DNA of 6,009 nt. It comes from Nitrospirota bacterium (GTDB lineage Bacteria > Nitrospirota > Thermodesulfovibrionia > UBA6902). The stretch spans positions 1 to 6,009 of the forward strand of contig WFVK01000256.1 of NCBI GenBank assembly GCA_015491705.1. Reading direction: 5' to 3'. The translations under genes were made by a program, and so were the position numbers. Shown one piece after another: positions 1 through 4,858 of this stretch. Numbering within the stretch: the first letter of the stretch is position 1; each line of letters opens with the position of its first letter. Below the pieces are notes generated by a model, which made no database searches, was not told where the DNA came from, and was given only the letters and a program-made list of their open reading frames with translations.

Positions 1-8
1 AATGTTTA

Positions 9-260
9 TTAACCCTTCTTGATGTAAATCTCCCAGTACCCCTTGTCCTCAAGTTTTACCGACTCAAAACCGTATCCCTGCTTTTCACAGTACTTAGGGA
101 TGGTGTCTTCTGCTGATGCAGGGGCATCGCAGAGGACTTTCAGCAATGTGCCCTCCGGGGCCTTTTCAATGGTCTTTTTAGTCAGTACCAGGGGATAGGG
201 ACATACTCTTCCCAGTACATCAAGGGTTTGTGTCGGTGTCTGAGACTTTAAGTCAGCCAT
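9..260 (-). CDS. tusA: TusA-family sulfur carrier protein (CPxP motif)
   Basis: This 83-residue protein has the usual length and layout of the TusA/SirA/YedF family. A beta strand (TLDVLGRV) leads into the CPYP motif, with the sulfur-carrying cysteine at residue 20 at the start of the first helix. The family binds sulfur as a persulfide on this cysteine and passes it on in the cytoplasm, either to TusBCD/DsrEFH-type complexes or to biosynthetic acceptors. Two further cysteines are present: Cys44, in the second strand where family members more often have Asp/Pro-rich sequence, and Cys57 in the second helix. The start at 260 is set by AGGAGG at 266-271, five bases upstream. It is the last gene of a four-gene run, 26 bases after the DsrF-like gene; only 8 bases follow its TAA stop, so a further downstream gene cannot be excluded. 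Family assignment is firm. The partner and pathway (dissimilatory sulfur metabolism or tRNA thiolation) are inferred from the neighbours. Confidence 0.93.
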   Translation of the reverse strand: MADLKSQTPTQTLDVLGRVCPYPLVLTKKTIEKAPEGTLLKVLCDAPASAEDTIPKYCEKQGYGFESVKLEDKGYWEIYIKKG

Positions 261-286
261 TACTACCTCCTATACATAAATTATTT

Positions 287-700
287 TTAAAAGAAAAGGA
301 GATGATTCATTTCTTCCATCTTCTTGGAAATCTCACTGTAAGGAACGACATTAACTGTCATATCCGCACCGAATTCTTCCGCATCAAGCACTAAGTCATC
401 TTCGGAAAGGCCGAACTTCTCCAGGTCCTCCTTACACACCCAGATATTAATGTCAACGAGAAGAGCCATTTTAATATGCTGGTCGGTGCTTGTCAGGCCG
501 TAATAATCCATTGCCTTCTGATCTTTCTTGCAGTTAAGAACGCCGTCTCCTATAAATGCAATATCCGCTGTAACCATATCTCCTTCATTTAAATATACTT
601 CAACGCTCTGTGTGGCGATTGCATGTGTAAGAGCAAGCTTGGGGTTTTCACTCTTGTACGGTGGTCTCTGGACGATAAATCCCAATTTAGTTGTTGCCAT
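287..700 (-). CDS. DsrF/TusC-like sulfur relay subunit (DsrE superfamily)
   Basis: This 137-residue soluble protein belongs to the DsrE/F superfamily and reads most like the DsrF/TusC branch. The N-terminal strand is followed by a PPY...LALTHAIA helix. A central FIGDGV motif (residues 49-54) matches the family's 'DGV' strand end. IWVCKEDLEKFGLSEDDL (86-103) resembles the DsrF 'YVCEESLAERGL..DL' segment, and the C-terminus LLFF resembles the DsrF 'LTF' ending. Cysteines are at 57 and 89; Cys89 lies near where relay cysteines occur in paralogues. In known systems DsrE, DsrF and DsrH (or TusD, C, B) form an alpha2-beta2-gamma2 hexamer that accepts persulfide sulfur from TusA. The start at 700 has AGGAGGTGA nine bases upstream, and only two bases separate it from the stop of the DsrE-like gene, so the two are probably translationally coupled. 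The superfamily is certain; the F-type assignment is likely but made by eye. Confidence 0.85.
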   Translation of the reverse strand: MATTKLGFIVQRPPYKSENPKLALTHAIATQSVEVYLNEGDMVTADIAFIGDGVLNCKKDQKAMDYYGLTSTDQHIKMALLVDINIWVCKEDLEKFGLSEDDLVLDAEEFGADMTVNVVPYSEISKKMEEMNHLLFF

Positions 701-702
701 TC

Positions 703-1062
703 TTATTCACCTCCTATATGCAGGACCCTGTCAGCGTCGAAAGTGCTTGCAAGGTACCAGTCCATACTGTGTCTTTTAAAGCCTTCCATTGTAACGTCCT
801 TGTTATAGCCGCGGGCCTCTGCGCAGGCTTCACAGGCTGTTACGGTCAATCCCTTTGCCATGAGTTCTTTCAGGGGTTTCTCAAGGTGGGAGTAGTCCTT
901 GAAGGGACGCTGATCTTTTATCGAGAGCATTGTTCCGTTGCCTGAAACCCAGAGGTCGACCGTATGCCCCTTTTCAATTGCCGCGGCAGAGAGCTTGACG
1001 GCAAAGTCGAGGTTCAGAGAGCCGACGAGTGAAGCAAAACAACCAATTGTGAGTTTTCCCAT
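703..1062 (-). CDS. DsrE/TusD-like sulfurtransferase subunit
   Basis: This 119-residue DsrE-superfamily protein has the layout of TusD/DsrE: strand LTIGCFAS, helix LDFAVKLSAAAIEKGHTVDLW, a 'GNG' turn, and then VTACEACAEARGY. Cys77 in that last motif sits where E. coli TusD and Allochromatium DsrE carry the catalytic Cys78. A second cysteine follows at 80, giving Cys-x2-Cys, and Cys8 lies in the first strand. The subunit would receive sulfur as a persulfide from the TusA encoded downstream and hand it on within the hexamer. The reading frame can be extended upstream to a TTG at 1086, but the ATG at 1062 is the better start: AGGAGG sits at 1073-1078, ten bases before it, and the TTG start would overlap the upstream gene with no ribosome binding site. 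The SD overlaps the TAG stop of the DsrH-like gene. The stop codon lies two bases before the next ATG. DsrE-type identity is well supported; the direction of sulfur flow is inference. Confidence 0.88.
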   Translation of the reverse strand: MGKLTIGCFASLVGSLNLDFAVKLSAAAIEKGHTVDLWVSGNGTMLSIKDQRPFKDYSHLEKPLKELMAKGLTVTACEACAEARGYNKDVTMEGFKRHSMDWYLASTFDADRVLHIGGE

Positions 1063-1072
1063 TTCTATTTTA

Positions 1073-1078
1073 CCTCCT
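1073..1078 (-). promoter_or_regulatory. Shine-Dalgarno that fixes the DsrE-like start
   Basis: AGGAGG on the minus strand lies ten bases before the ATG at 1062 and overlaps the TAG stop (1077-1079) of the DsrH-like gene. It argues against the upstream in-frame TTG at 1086, which has no such site. Stop and SD sharing the same bases suggests coupled translation of the two genes. Confidence 0.85.
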
Positions 1079-1373
1079 ATATCCAAGCGGTTTTTTCATA
1101 ATCATTAAACATCAGGTCCACCAGCTCCCCCAGTGTAATCACCTTTACCTTGCTGTCAACCATGGAAGTGTCCAGCCCTCTTGTTTCGAGATCCTCCTTG
1201 AGGGCGTAGAATTCAGCGGATTTATTCAGAATTGAAGAGGGGGTGCCGTTTTCCTTCAGGGTGGCATGATAAACGCCGTTCTGTACCAGAATTATGCCCA
1301 TCTTTTCAGGTGACAGCCGGTCAAGTGTGTCGACGGTCATCCTGTAATCGCTCACGAATACGGCTAATTTCAT
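1077..1373 (-). CDS. DsrH/TusB-like sulfur relay subunit lacking cysteine
   Basis: This 98-residue protein is the size of DsrH/TusB (about 95-105 residues). Diagnostic stretches are IILVQNGVYHA (residues 27-37, the family's 'LLIQDGVYAA'), YALKEDLETRGL (56-67, 'YAL.EDL.ARG') and the aromatic tail ending KTAWI ('...SW/AW'). It would be the third subunit of the DsrEFH/TusBCD hexamer in the cytoplasm. Oddly, it contains no cysteine at all, whereas DsrH of Allochromatium vinosum is described as having one conserved cysteine near residue 20; the subunit here may be purely structural. The start at 1373 has AGGAGG seven bases upstream (1381-1386). As first gene of the relay operon it follows the predicted promoter and palindromic operator, with a leader of roughly 44 bases. 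Here H comes first, unlike the E-F-H order of sulfur oxidisers. DsrH/TusB family membership is likely, from motif reading only. Confidence 0.82.
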   Translation of the reverse strand: MKLAVFVSDYRMTVDTLDRLSPEKMGIILVQNGVYHATLKENGTPSSILNKSAEFYALKEDLETRGLDTSMVDSKVKVITLGELVDLMFNDYEKTAWI

Positions 1374-1406
1374 ATGTATACCTCCTAAATTATAGATGTT
1401 TTGGGA

Positions 1407-1422
1407 GTAAACGAAAGTTTAC
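1407..1422. repeat. 6-bp inverted repeat with 4-base spacer at the promoter start point
   Basis: GTAAAC-GAAA-GTTTAC on the plus strand is a perfect 6-bp inverted repeat spanning the inferred transcription start (about 1417), just downstream of the -10 box. It could be a second operator half-pair or a small hairpin partly within the leader RNA. It is short enough to be chance; its place at the promoter is the reason to list it. Confidence 0.4.
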
Positions 1423-1423
1423 A

Positions 1424-1453
1424 ATTTTAAATATTGACAAAGGCCTTTGTCAA
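1424..1453 (-). promoter_or_regulatory. sigma70-type promoter of the sulfur relay operon
   Basis: Minus strand TTGACA (1453-1448, a perfect -35) is separated by 18 bases from TAAAAT (1429-1424, five of six matches to TATAAT). A start point near 1417 would follow, giving a leader of about 44 bases before the ATG at 1373, with the SD at 1386-1381. It lies in the only sizeable gap (92 bases) between the lipoprotein gene and the relay genes, which makes those genes a separate transcription unit. The position of the start point is inferred, not seen. Confidence 0.7.
1434..1453. promoter_or_regulatory. perfect 20-bp palindrome, probable operator
   Basis: TTGACAAAGGCCTTTGTCAA reads identically on both strands with no mismatch and no spacer. 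It contains the -35 hexamer and most of the -35/-10 spacer of the relay promoter, so its centre falls near -26 from the inferred start. A dimeric regulator bound there would be expected to block RNA polymerase, suggesting repression. The half-site TTGAC recalls CRP/FNR-type sites, but the spacing (TTGAC-N10-GTCAA) fits neither the FNR (N4) nor the CRP (TGTGA-N6-TCACA) pattern, so I do not name the regulator. A weak hairpin role in RNA is possible but less likely, since no U-rich run follows. Confidence 0.7.
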
Positions 1454-1465
1454 GGAAGAATGAGG

Positions 1466-2050
1466 TTATAATAATTCCTTATACAGTAATTCCAGCCAGG
1501 GCTTTTTTGTGCGGAATGTCTCGGCAAGACCTACTTTCCATTTGTGATTTTCTTTAAACATCCTTAATCTTGCAGGCGGGGCTCCTTTGTGGGAGATAAG
1601 AATTTCGGCCCTGCCGGTTTTAATATAGCCTATTTCCCACCTGCTGCGCTCCAGTATCATGGCAGTGTCGAGATTGTTTGCAAAGGCCCTCCAGTAGCTG
1701 TTGAAGATCATACCTCTGCTCCTGAAGTCCCTTATGATGACATCTTTTTTTATATCCCCGCGGATTTTCAGGGAGGCCTGATACACATTGTCTATGATTG
1801 CTTCATGTGATTTTTCCGACAGCAGGTCCCATGCGGTGTCATATCTGCCGCTGTCTAAAGAGACAAAAAACTCCTCAGCTGACTCGAGAACAGGGGCCGG
1901 GGACTGCCCGCGATCCCGGGCGTAATCGTTGATATTGAATGCGGGCACACAGCCGGCAAGCAGGATGGACAGCAGTATCAATACGTTAAGCATGAATCGG
2001 ACGGCCTGTATATGGGGAGCCCCCGCAGGGAGGGCCCCCCGGCATGGCAT
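1466..2050 (-). CDS. small lipoprotein with NTF2-like (DUF4878-like) domain
   Basis: The longest frame encodes 194 residues. A hydrophobic stretch LNVLILLSILLAGC ends in a clear lipobox (LAGC) with the lipidated cysteine at residue 34; the next residue is Val, not the Asp that retains lipoproteins in the inner membrane of E. coli. Residues about 54-181 look like an NTF2-like domain: SAEEFFVSLDSGRYDTAWDLL opens it, a long middle follows, and RLRMFKENHKWKVGLAETF closes it, as in DUF4878/SnoaL-type proteins. No catalytic residues are evident and the function is unknown; it is not recognisably YjbF/GfcB. The start is uncertain. ATG 2050 has no good SD, and its first 19 residues (MPCRGALPAGAPHIQAVRF) read like non-coding GC-rich DNA, but they supply Arg18 before the hydrophobic core. 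ATG 1993 begins directly at the core (MLNVLILL) with no positive charge and only a weak SD. It may be expressed with the polysaccharide genes upstream or alone. Confidence 0.75.
   Translation of the reverse strand: MPCRGALPAGAPHIQAVRFMLNVLILLSILLAGCVPAFNINDYARDRGQSPAPVLESAEEFFVSLDSGRYDTAWDLLSEKSHEAIIDNVYQASLKIRGDIKKDVIIRDFRSRGMIFNSYWRAFANNLDTAMILERSRWEIGYIKTGRAEILISHKGAPPARLRMFKENHKWKVGLAETFRTKKPWLELLYKELL
2014..2040 (-). other. strong GC hairpin at the 5' end of the lipoprotein gene
   Basis: On the minus-strand RNA, GGGGGGCCC pairs with GGGCUCCCC across a 9-base loop, giving a 9-bp stem with one G-U wobble. It lies between the two possible start codons of the lipoprotein (2050 and 1993). 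No U-run follows, so it is not a standard terminator. It could hinder ribosome access to the ATG at 1993 or slow translation from 2050. Confidence 0.55.
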
Positions 2051-2074
2051 AAGAGAATAACTGCAGCGTTTTAG

Positions 2075-2233
2075 TTAGTATCTGTTGCGGAAGCTGATTT
2101 TTGAAACTAATCCTGAGCTTGCGTCATTTCGACCAGCGGGAGAAATCTTTATATCGCGACGAGTTAAGATTTCTCACTTCGTTCGAAATGACAGCGAGCT
2201 GATCAGATAACGACTTTCCGCAACATGAACTAA
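2075..2233. mobile_element. long imperfect inverted repeat with terminal repeats (MITE-like)
   Basis: The ends are inverted copies of TTAGTnnnTGTTGCGGAA: left 2075-2092; right 2233-2216 read on the minus strand. Each is 18 bases, identical except at three positions. Toward the centre the arms diverge (left GAGCTTGC, right GAGCTCGCT near the core) and then form the REP-like palindrome at 2123-2192. The whole block is non-coding and holds no transposase, as expected of a MITE or a palindromic intergenic repeat mobilised in trans. Its right edge abuts the TAA stop (2236-2234) of the Ala/Gly-rich gene, and its left edge lies 24 bases before the ATG at 2050. I see no clear target-site duplication. 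As RNA it would fold into a long hairpin that could end or protect the upstream message. Confidence 0.6.
2123..2192. repeat. REP-like palindromic core
   Basis: The left arm (2123-2148) begins GTCATTTCGA and ends GAGAAATCT; the right arm (2167-2192) is its reverse complement at 21 of 26 positions. The differences are clustered in the middle of the arm (CCAGCGG versus ACGAAGT). An 18-base AT-rich to mixed loop separates them. The GTCATTTCGA...GAGAAATCT form is a type of intergenic repeat I recognise from many unrelated bacterial genomes, where it occurs in many copies; copy number in this genome cannot be seen here. Confidence 0.75.
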
Positions 2234-2716
2234 TTAATGATTTGATGTAGTGCTGTGGCCCGATGTGCTGCCCCCACCGCCGCCACCGCCGCTGACAGCC
2301 AACGCGATACCTGCAACCGCCGCGACCCCTATGGCCGCCATACCGGTCGTGCCGCCGAGTATCCCCGCGCCCACAGTGCTGCCGGCGGCAGCACCGGCTT
2401 CACCGGCTGCTATTGCAGAGGCGACTTCCGTATGACCGGCTGCATTAAGGGCGGATACGAGGCTGTCCCGTTCAGCCACAATATGTCCGAGGACTTTGCC
2501 TGTCTCCTCCTCTATTACAGGCAGGGCAACCTGATTGCCTGTCAGTGCAGGCACCTTTTCACCTTCCACGAAAACTCCCCCGGCATTTGCAGCAAGCTCC
2601 TTTGCAGCCTCTATTGTCGAAATTGTTTCGGTCTGGGCTACAACCTGCTGCGGAACAAGACCCGCAAAAAAGACAAGAAGCGAACAGATTAATGACACGC
2701 TAACCGTTTTTTTCAT
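2234..2716 (-). CDS. secreted Ala/Gly-rich small protein, YjbE/GfcA-like in design
   Basis: This is a 160-residue protein with a Sec signal peptide: MKK n-region, hydrophobic core to about residue 21, and probable cleavage after VVA27 before QTE. Residues 28-95 are a modest globular part with 'ETGKVLGHIVAERDSLVSAL'. Residues 98-141 are almost entirely Ala/Gly/Val/Ile (AAIGVAAVAGIALA), followed by seven glycines (143-149) and a polar Ser/Thr/His tail (STSGHSTTSNH). E. coli YjbE/GfcA have the same plan on a smaller scale: signal peptide, Ala/Val-rich hydrophobic run, glycines, Thr/Ser tail, and their genes sit in the yjbEFGH/gfcABCDE exopolysaccharide clusters. The neighbour directly upstream here is a YjbH/GfcD homologue, 40 bases away, which supports the link. 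The exact role of this protein type is not established. The start at 2716 is supported by a GGGAGGGGG purine run just upstream. Homology to YjbE is inferred from architecture and context, not alignment. Confidence 0.75.
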   Translation of the reverse strand: MKKTVSVSLICSLLVFFAGLVPQQVVAQTETISTIEAAKELAANAGGVFVEGEKVPALTGNQVALPVIEEETGKVLGHIVAERDSLVSALNAAGHTEVASAIAAGEAGAAAGSTVGAGILGGTTGMAAIGVAAVAGIALAVSGGGGGGGSTSGHSTTSNH

Positions 2717-2756
2717 TTCCCCCTCCCTTATTCTTGATGGTTAATTCGGTTTAATT

Positions 2757-4856
2757 TTATCTATACAGCATTTTCCTGTCCTTGTCAAGGAAAATCCGGG
2801 TGTTCCTGCCGATGAGATCAAACAGTGAACTGAAGTGGTCTATATCCTGCCCGGTGTCCCTTGTCCATGGTGACAGAATATAAGAGTAAACGGTCTTTGA
2901 GTCGGTACCCTTGAACAACCTCAGCGGGATCGAGACGCCGATTCCCTTGTCATGGTATCCCCTGTTGAACTCGTCTCTGAAAACCGAGGTATCCGTAATG
3001 CTGTACCATGCCCATATGGTAACGCCGTTTATATGCTTTGATACCGTGAGGCGCACGCCCCTGTCCCCTGCGAGGAACCTGCCTGCCTTTATGTCTACGG
3101 CCATTTCCCTTTCCGGAATATTCAGACGTGTGTTGAAGAATGCGGTGGTATATACCTTGCCGGCGTCATCATCTGCAAGTTTCAGGGGATTGTCCCTCTG
3201 CCGTTTTTTCACCGCGCTTCCGCTCAGGCCCACCAGTATTCTTCCGTCAAGCACCGGCATTGCGATTTCCGCATCAGCGCCTGCATACTGGACCTCTATC
3301 AGCCCTGCCGAGAACCTGCCGAATATGTCCGGGGAGAGCTTTCCCGTCTGCTCGAACATCAATCTGTCAAGGGCTGTTTTCTCCCTTTTATATGATACAA
3401 GGTCAGACCTGACCGGTATTGAAAGCGGTTCGTTTGCGGTTGAGATATTGTTTAACGGGTATGCTGCGAGGGCCGTAACAAAAGATGAGCCTTTCCACGG
3501 GTGATAACTGAACCATGCCTTAACCCCCAGCCGGTATTTGAAGAAACCCGAGGGATCGTTTATAAACATCTGAAGATCGGGTTTCAGCCCGTAGCCGTAG
3601 CGTTTCCTATACATGCCCGGCGGCACGGTGATATCATCCGGTACGGCAGTGCTGAATTCAGAGAGCCGGAGGAATTCGTCAAGGGTCATTCTGCCGCTCC
3701 GGAGGTCAAGCAGGTCTACTGTGTCGAATGTAAACCTGCTTAACGGGATTCCGTTTTCCCTGAGAATGATGTGTATCCTGCGGGCATCCGCCGGCATCAG
3801 GGCCGGGAGTATCTCAATGACTACGCCTGCAGCCCTTGCGTTATAAAAATATTTGTCGTTCTGTGCCTCTATCCATAGTTCATTATCTTTCATGAAGACG
3901 CTGATGTCGCTGAATCCTGATTTATACAGTGACCTAACAAGCCGCGCGTACAGGGTGTCTGTATCACCGGTCGGCTTTTCCTTGTAAACCCTGTCATACA
4001 GTGGGATGACGGGTTTCCCGATATCAAACCCCACCGACAGATTAAATCCTATCTGATTGCCCCTCTGGTAGCTTATATCGATCTCGGACCATCTTGAGGG
4101 CTTGTACCGCATGCCGAAATTGAACGGGGAGGGAACAGGTCTCCTGAAATATTCAGGCTGGGCCGGGTCCCGTGTCTGTTTGTGATATCTGACGGGGCTG
4201 TATTCATACATGAGGGCGAATTTATCAGAAGGGACGAACTGGATGCCCCAGAAGAGTTGCGACTCTCTCACCCACTCAGCCGGATTGCTGAATATCTCCA
4301 GTCCAAGGCCTTCTTCGTGCGGGGGCAGCGGCCTTTCGCCGAACCTCCCGTTGCCGAACCCCAGTGTGAAGTCAAATGGATATATCTGTTTGCTTGCCGC
4401 CAGATACTGCGAGGAATAGAGCCTTGTCCCGTGAGGGTCCATAAATCCGATTGCGAGGGCGGGCATATATTTGCCCTCGCCGGCGAACCGGTATTTCAGA
4501 TCAATCGCCTTGTCCTTGTAGTCACCGTATGAACTGCCGCCGGTTTCACCGAAGCCGGGGACACCGGTCACTTCGGTTATCCTGCCGTTGATCTCAAGCC
4601 CCTCTAATGGGCTTATGGTACCGTAGTAATACCTGTAAGGCCTGACCTGACCCCCGCCGAGCCGGTAGCTGTTTTCTTTCATCACCCGCGCCGTGGGGAT
4701 TTCCATAAGGCCTGTATAGCCCTGGTTCGACGGAAAAGTGAAAGGTTCGTCAGAGGCGAAGGACGGGGGCGGAGGAGGTAGAACAAGGGAGACGACAAAG
4801 TATAAAGCAGCGAAAAAAAAGGGCGGGGATGCGAGGCGCAAGAGGCGGCGCGGCAT
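2757..4856 (-). CDS. YjbH/GfcD-family outer-membrane polysaccharide export protein
   Basis: The 699-residue length equals that of E. coli YjbH/GfcD (about 700). The signal peptide is residues 1 to about 34, with a hydrophobic core at 12-26, an unusual run of five prolines (27-31) and probable cleavage after SFA. The mature N-terminus has the family start GYTGLMEIPTARVMKENSYRLG (46-67), then many alternating beta strands typical of a barrel (about 70-285). A middle alpha/beta section follows (about 300-405: LYARLVRSLYKSGFSDISVFMKDNELWIEAQND). A second barrel-like part has the conserved late motifs HDKGIGVSIPLRLF (635-648) and LSPWTRDTGQ (661-670). The protein ends KMLYR rather than in the aromatic residue common in outer-membrane barrels. 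The family is needed for capsule or exopolysaccharide production and is predicted to sit in the outer membrane. The start at 4856 is two bases after the stop of the SLBB gene, indicating coupling; the SD is weak. Confidence 0.9.
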   Translation of the reverse strand: MPRRLLRLASPPFFFAALYFVVSLVLPPPPPSFASDEPFTFPSNQGYTGLMEIPTARVMKENSYRLGGGQVRPYRYYYGTISPLEGLEINGRITEVTGVPGFGETGGSSYGDYKDKAIDLKYRFAGEGKYMPALAIGFMDPHGTRLYSSQYLAASKQIYPFDFTLGFGNGRFGERPLPPHEEGLGLEIFSNPAEWVRESQLFWGIQFVPSDKFALMYEYSPVRYHKQTRDPAQPEYFRRPVPSPFNFGMRYKPSRWSEIDISYQRGNQIGFNLSVGFDIGKPVIPLYDRVYKEKPTGDTDTLYARLVRSLYKSGFSDISVFMKDNELWIEAQNDKYFYNARAAGVVIEILPALMPADARRIHIILRENGIPLSRFTFDTVDLLDLRSGRMTLDEFLRLSEFSTAVPDDITVPPGMYRKRYGYGLKPDLQMFINDPSGFFKYRLGVKAWFSYHPWKGSSFVTALAAYPLNNISTANEPLSIPVRSDLVSYKREKTALDRLMFEQTGKLSPDIFGRFSAGLIEVQYAGADAEIAMPVLDGRILVGLSGSAVKKRQRDNPLKLADDDAGKVYTTAFFNTRLNIPEREMAVDIKAGRFLAGDRGVRLTVSKHINGVTIWAWYSITDTSVFRDEFNRGYHDKGIGVSIPLRLFKGTDSKTVYSYILSPWTRDTGQDIDHFSSLFDLIGRNTRIFLDKDRKMLYR

Positions 4857-4858
4857 TC

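Noticed and set aside
1063..1086. TTG start at 1086 for the DsrE-like gene
   Set aside because: The ATG at 1062 has a well-placed AGGAGG, and the extra eight residues simply translate the SD and the end of the upstream gene.
1389..1394. Perfect TATAAT on the minus strand just before the DsrH-like SD
   Set aside because: It ends two bases before the AGGAGG, so a transcript from it would start within the SD, and no -35 box is found 16-18 bases upstream.
1434..1465. The 20-bp palindrome as an intrinsic terminator of the lipoprotein gene
   Set aside because: The stem is only moderately GC, has no natural loop beyond GGCC, and is followed by TATTTAAAATT, not a U-run; the promoter/operator reading explains it better.
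2014..2040. GC hairpin as a rho-independent terminator
   Set aside because: There is no U-run on the 3' side on either strand, and it lies inside the lipoprotein reading frame.
2255..2692. A 145-residue plus-strand reading frame opposite the Ala/Gly-rich gene
   Set aside because: It is a shadow of the GC-rich Ala/Gly codons on the minus strand; its protein has no recognisable domain and no ribosome binding site.
2911..3504. A 197-residue plus-strand reading frame inside the YjbH-like gene
   Set aside because: It is antisense to a firmly identified gene; its composition is Ser/Arg/Leu-rich without family features.
4813..4820. A8 tract near the YjbH-like start as a phase-variation switch
   Set aside because: Eight bases is short for a switch, the frame is intact, and nothing else suggests slippage.
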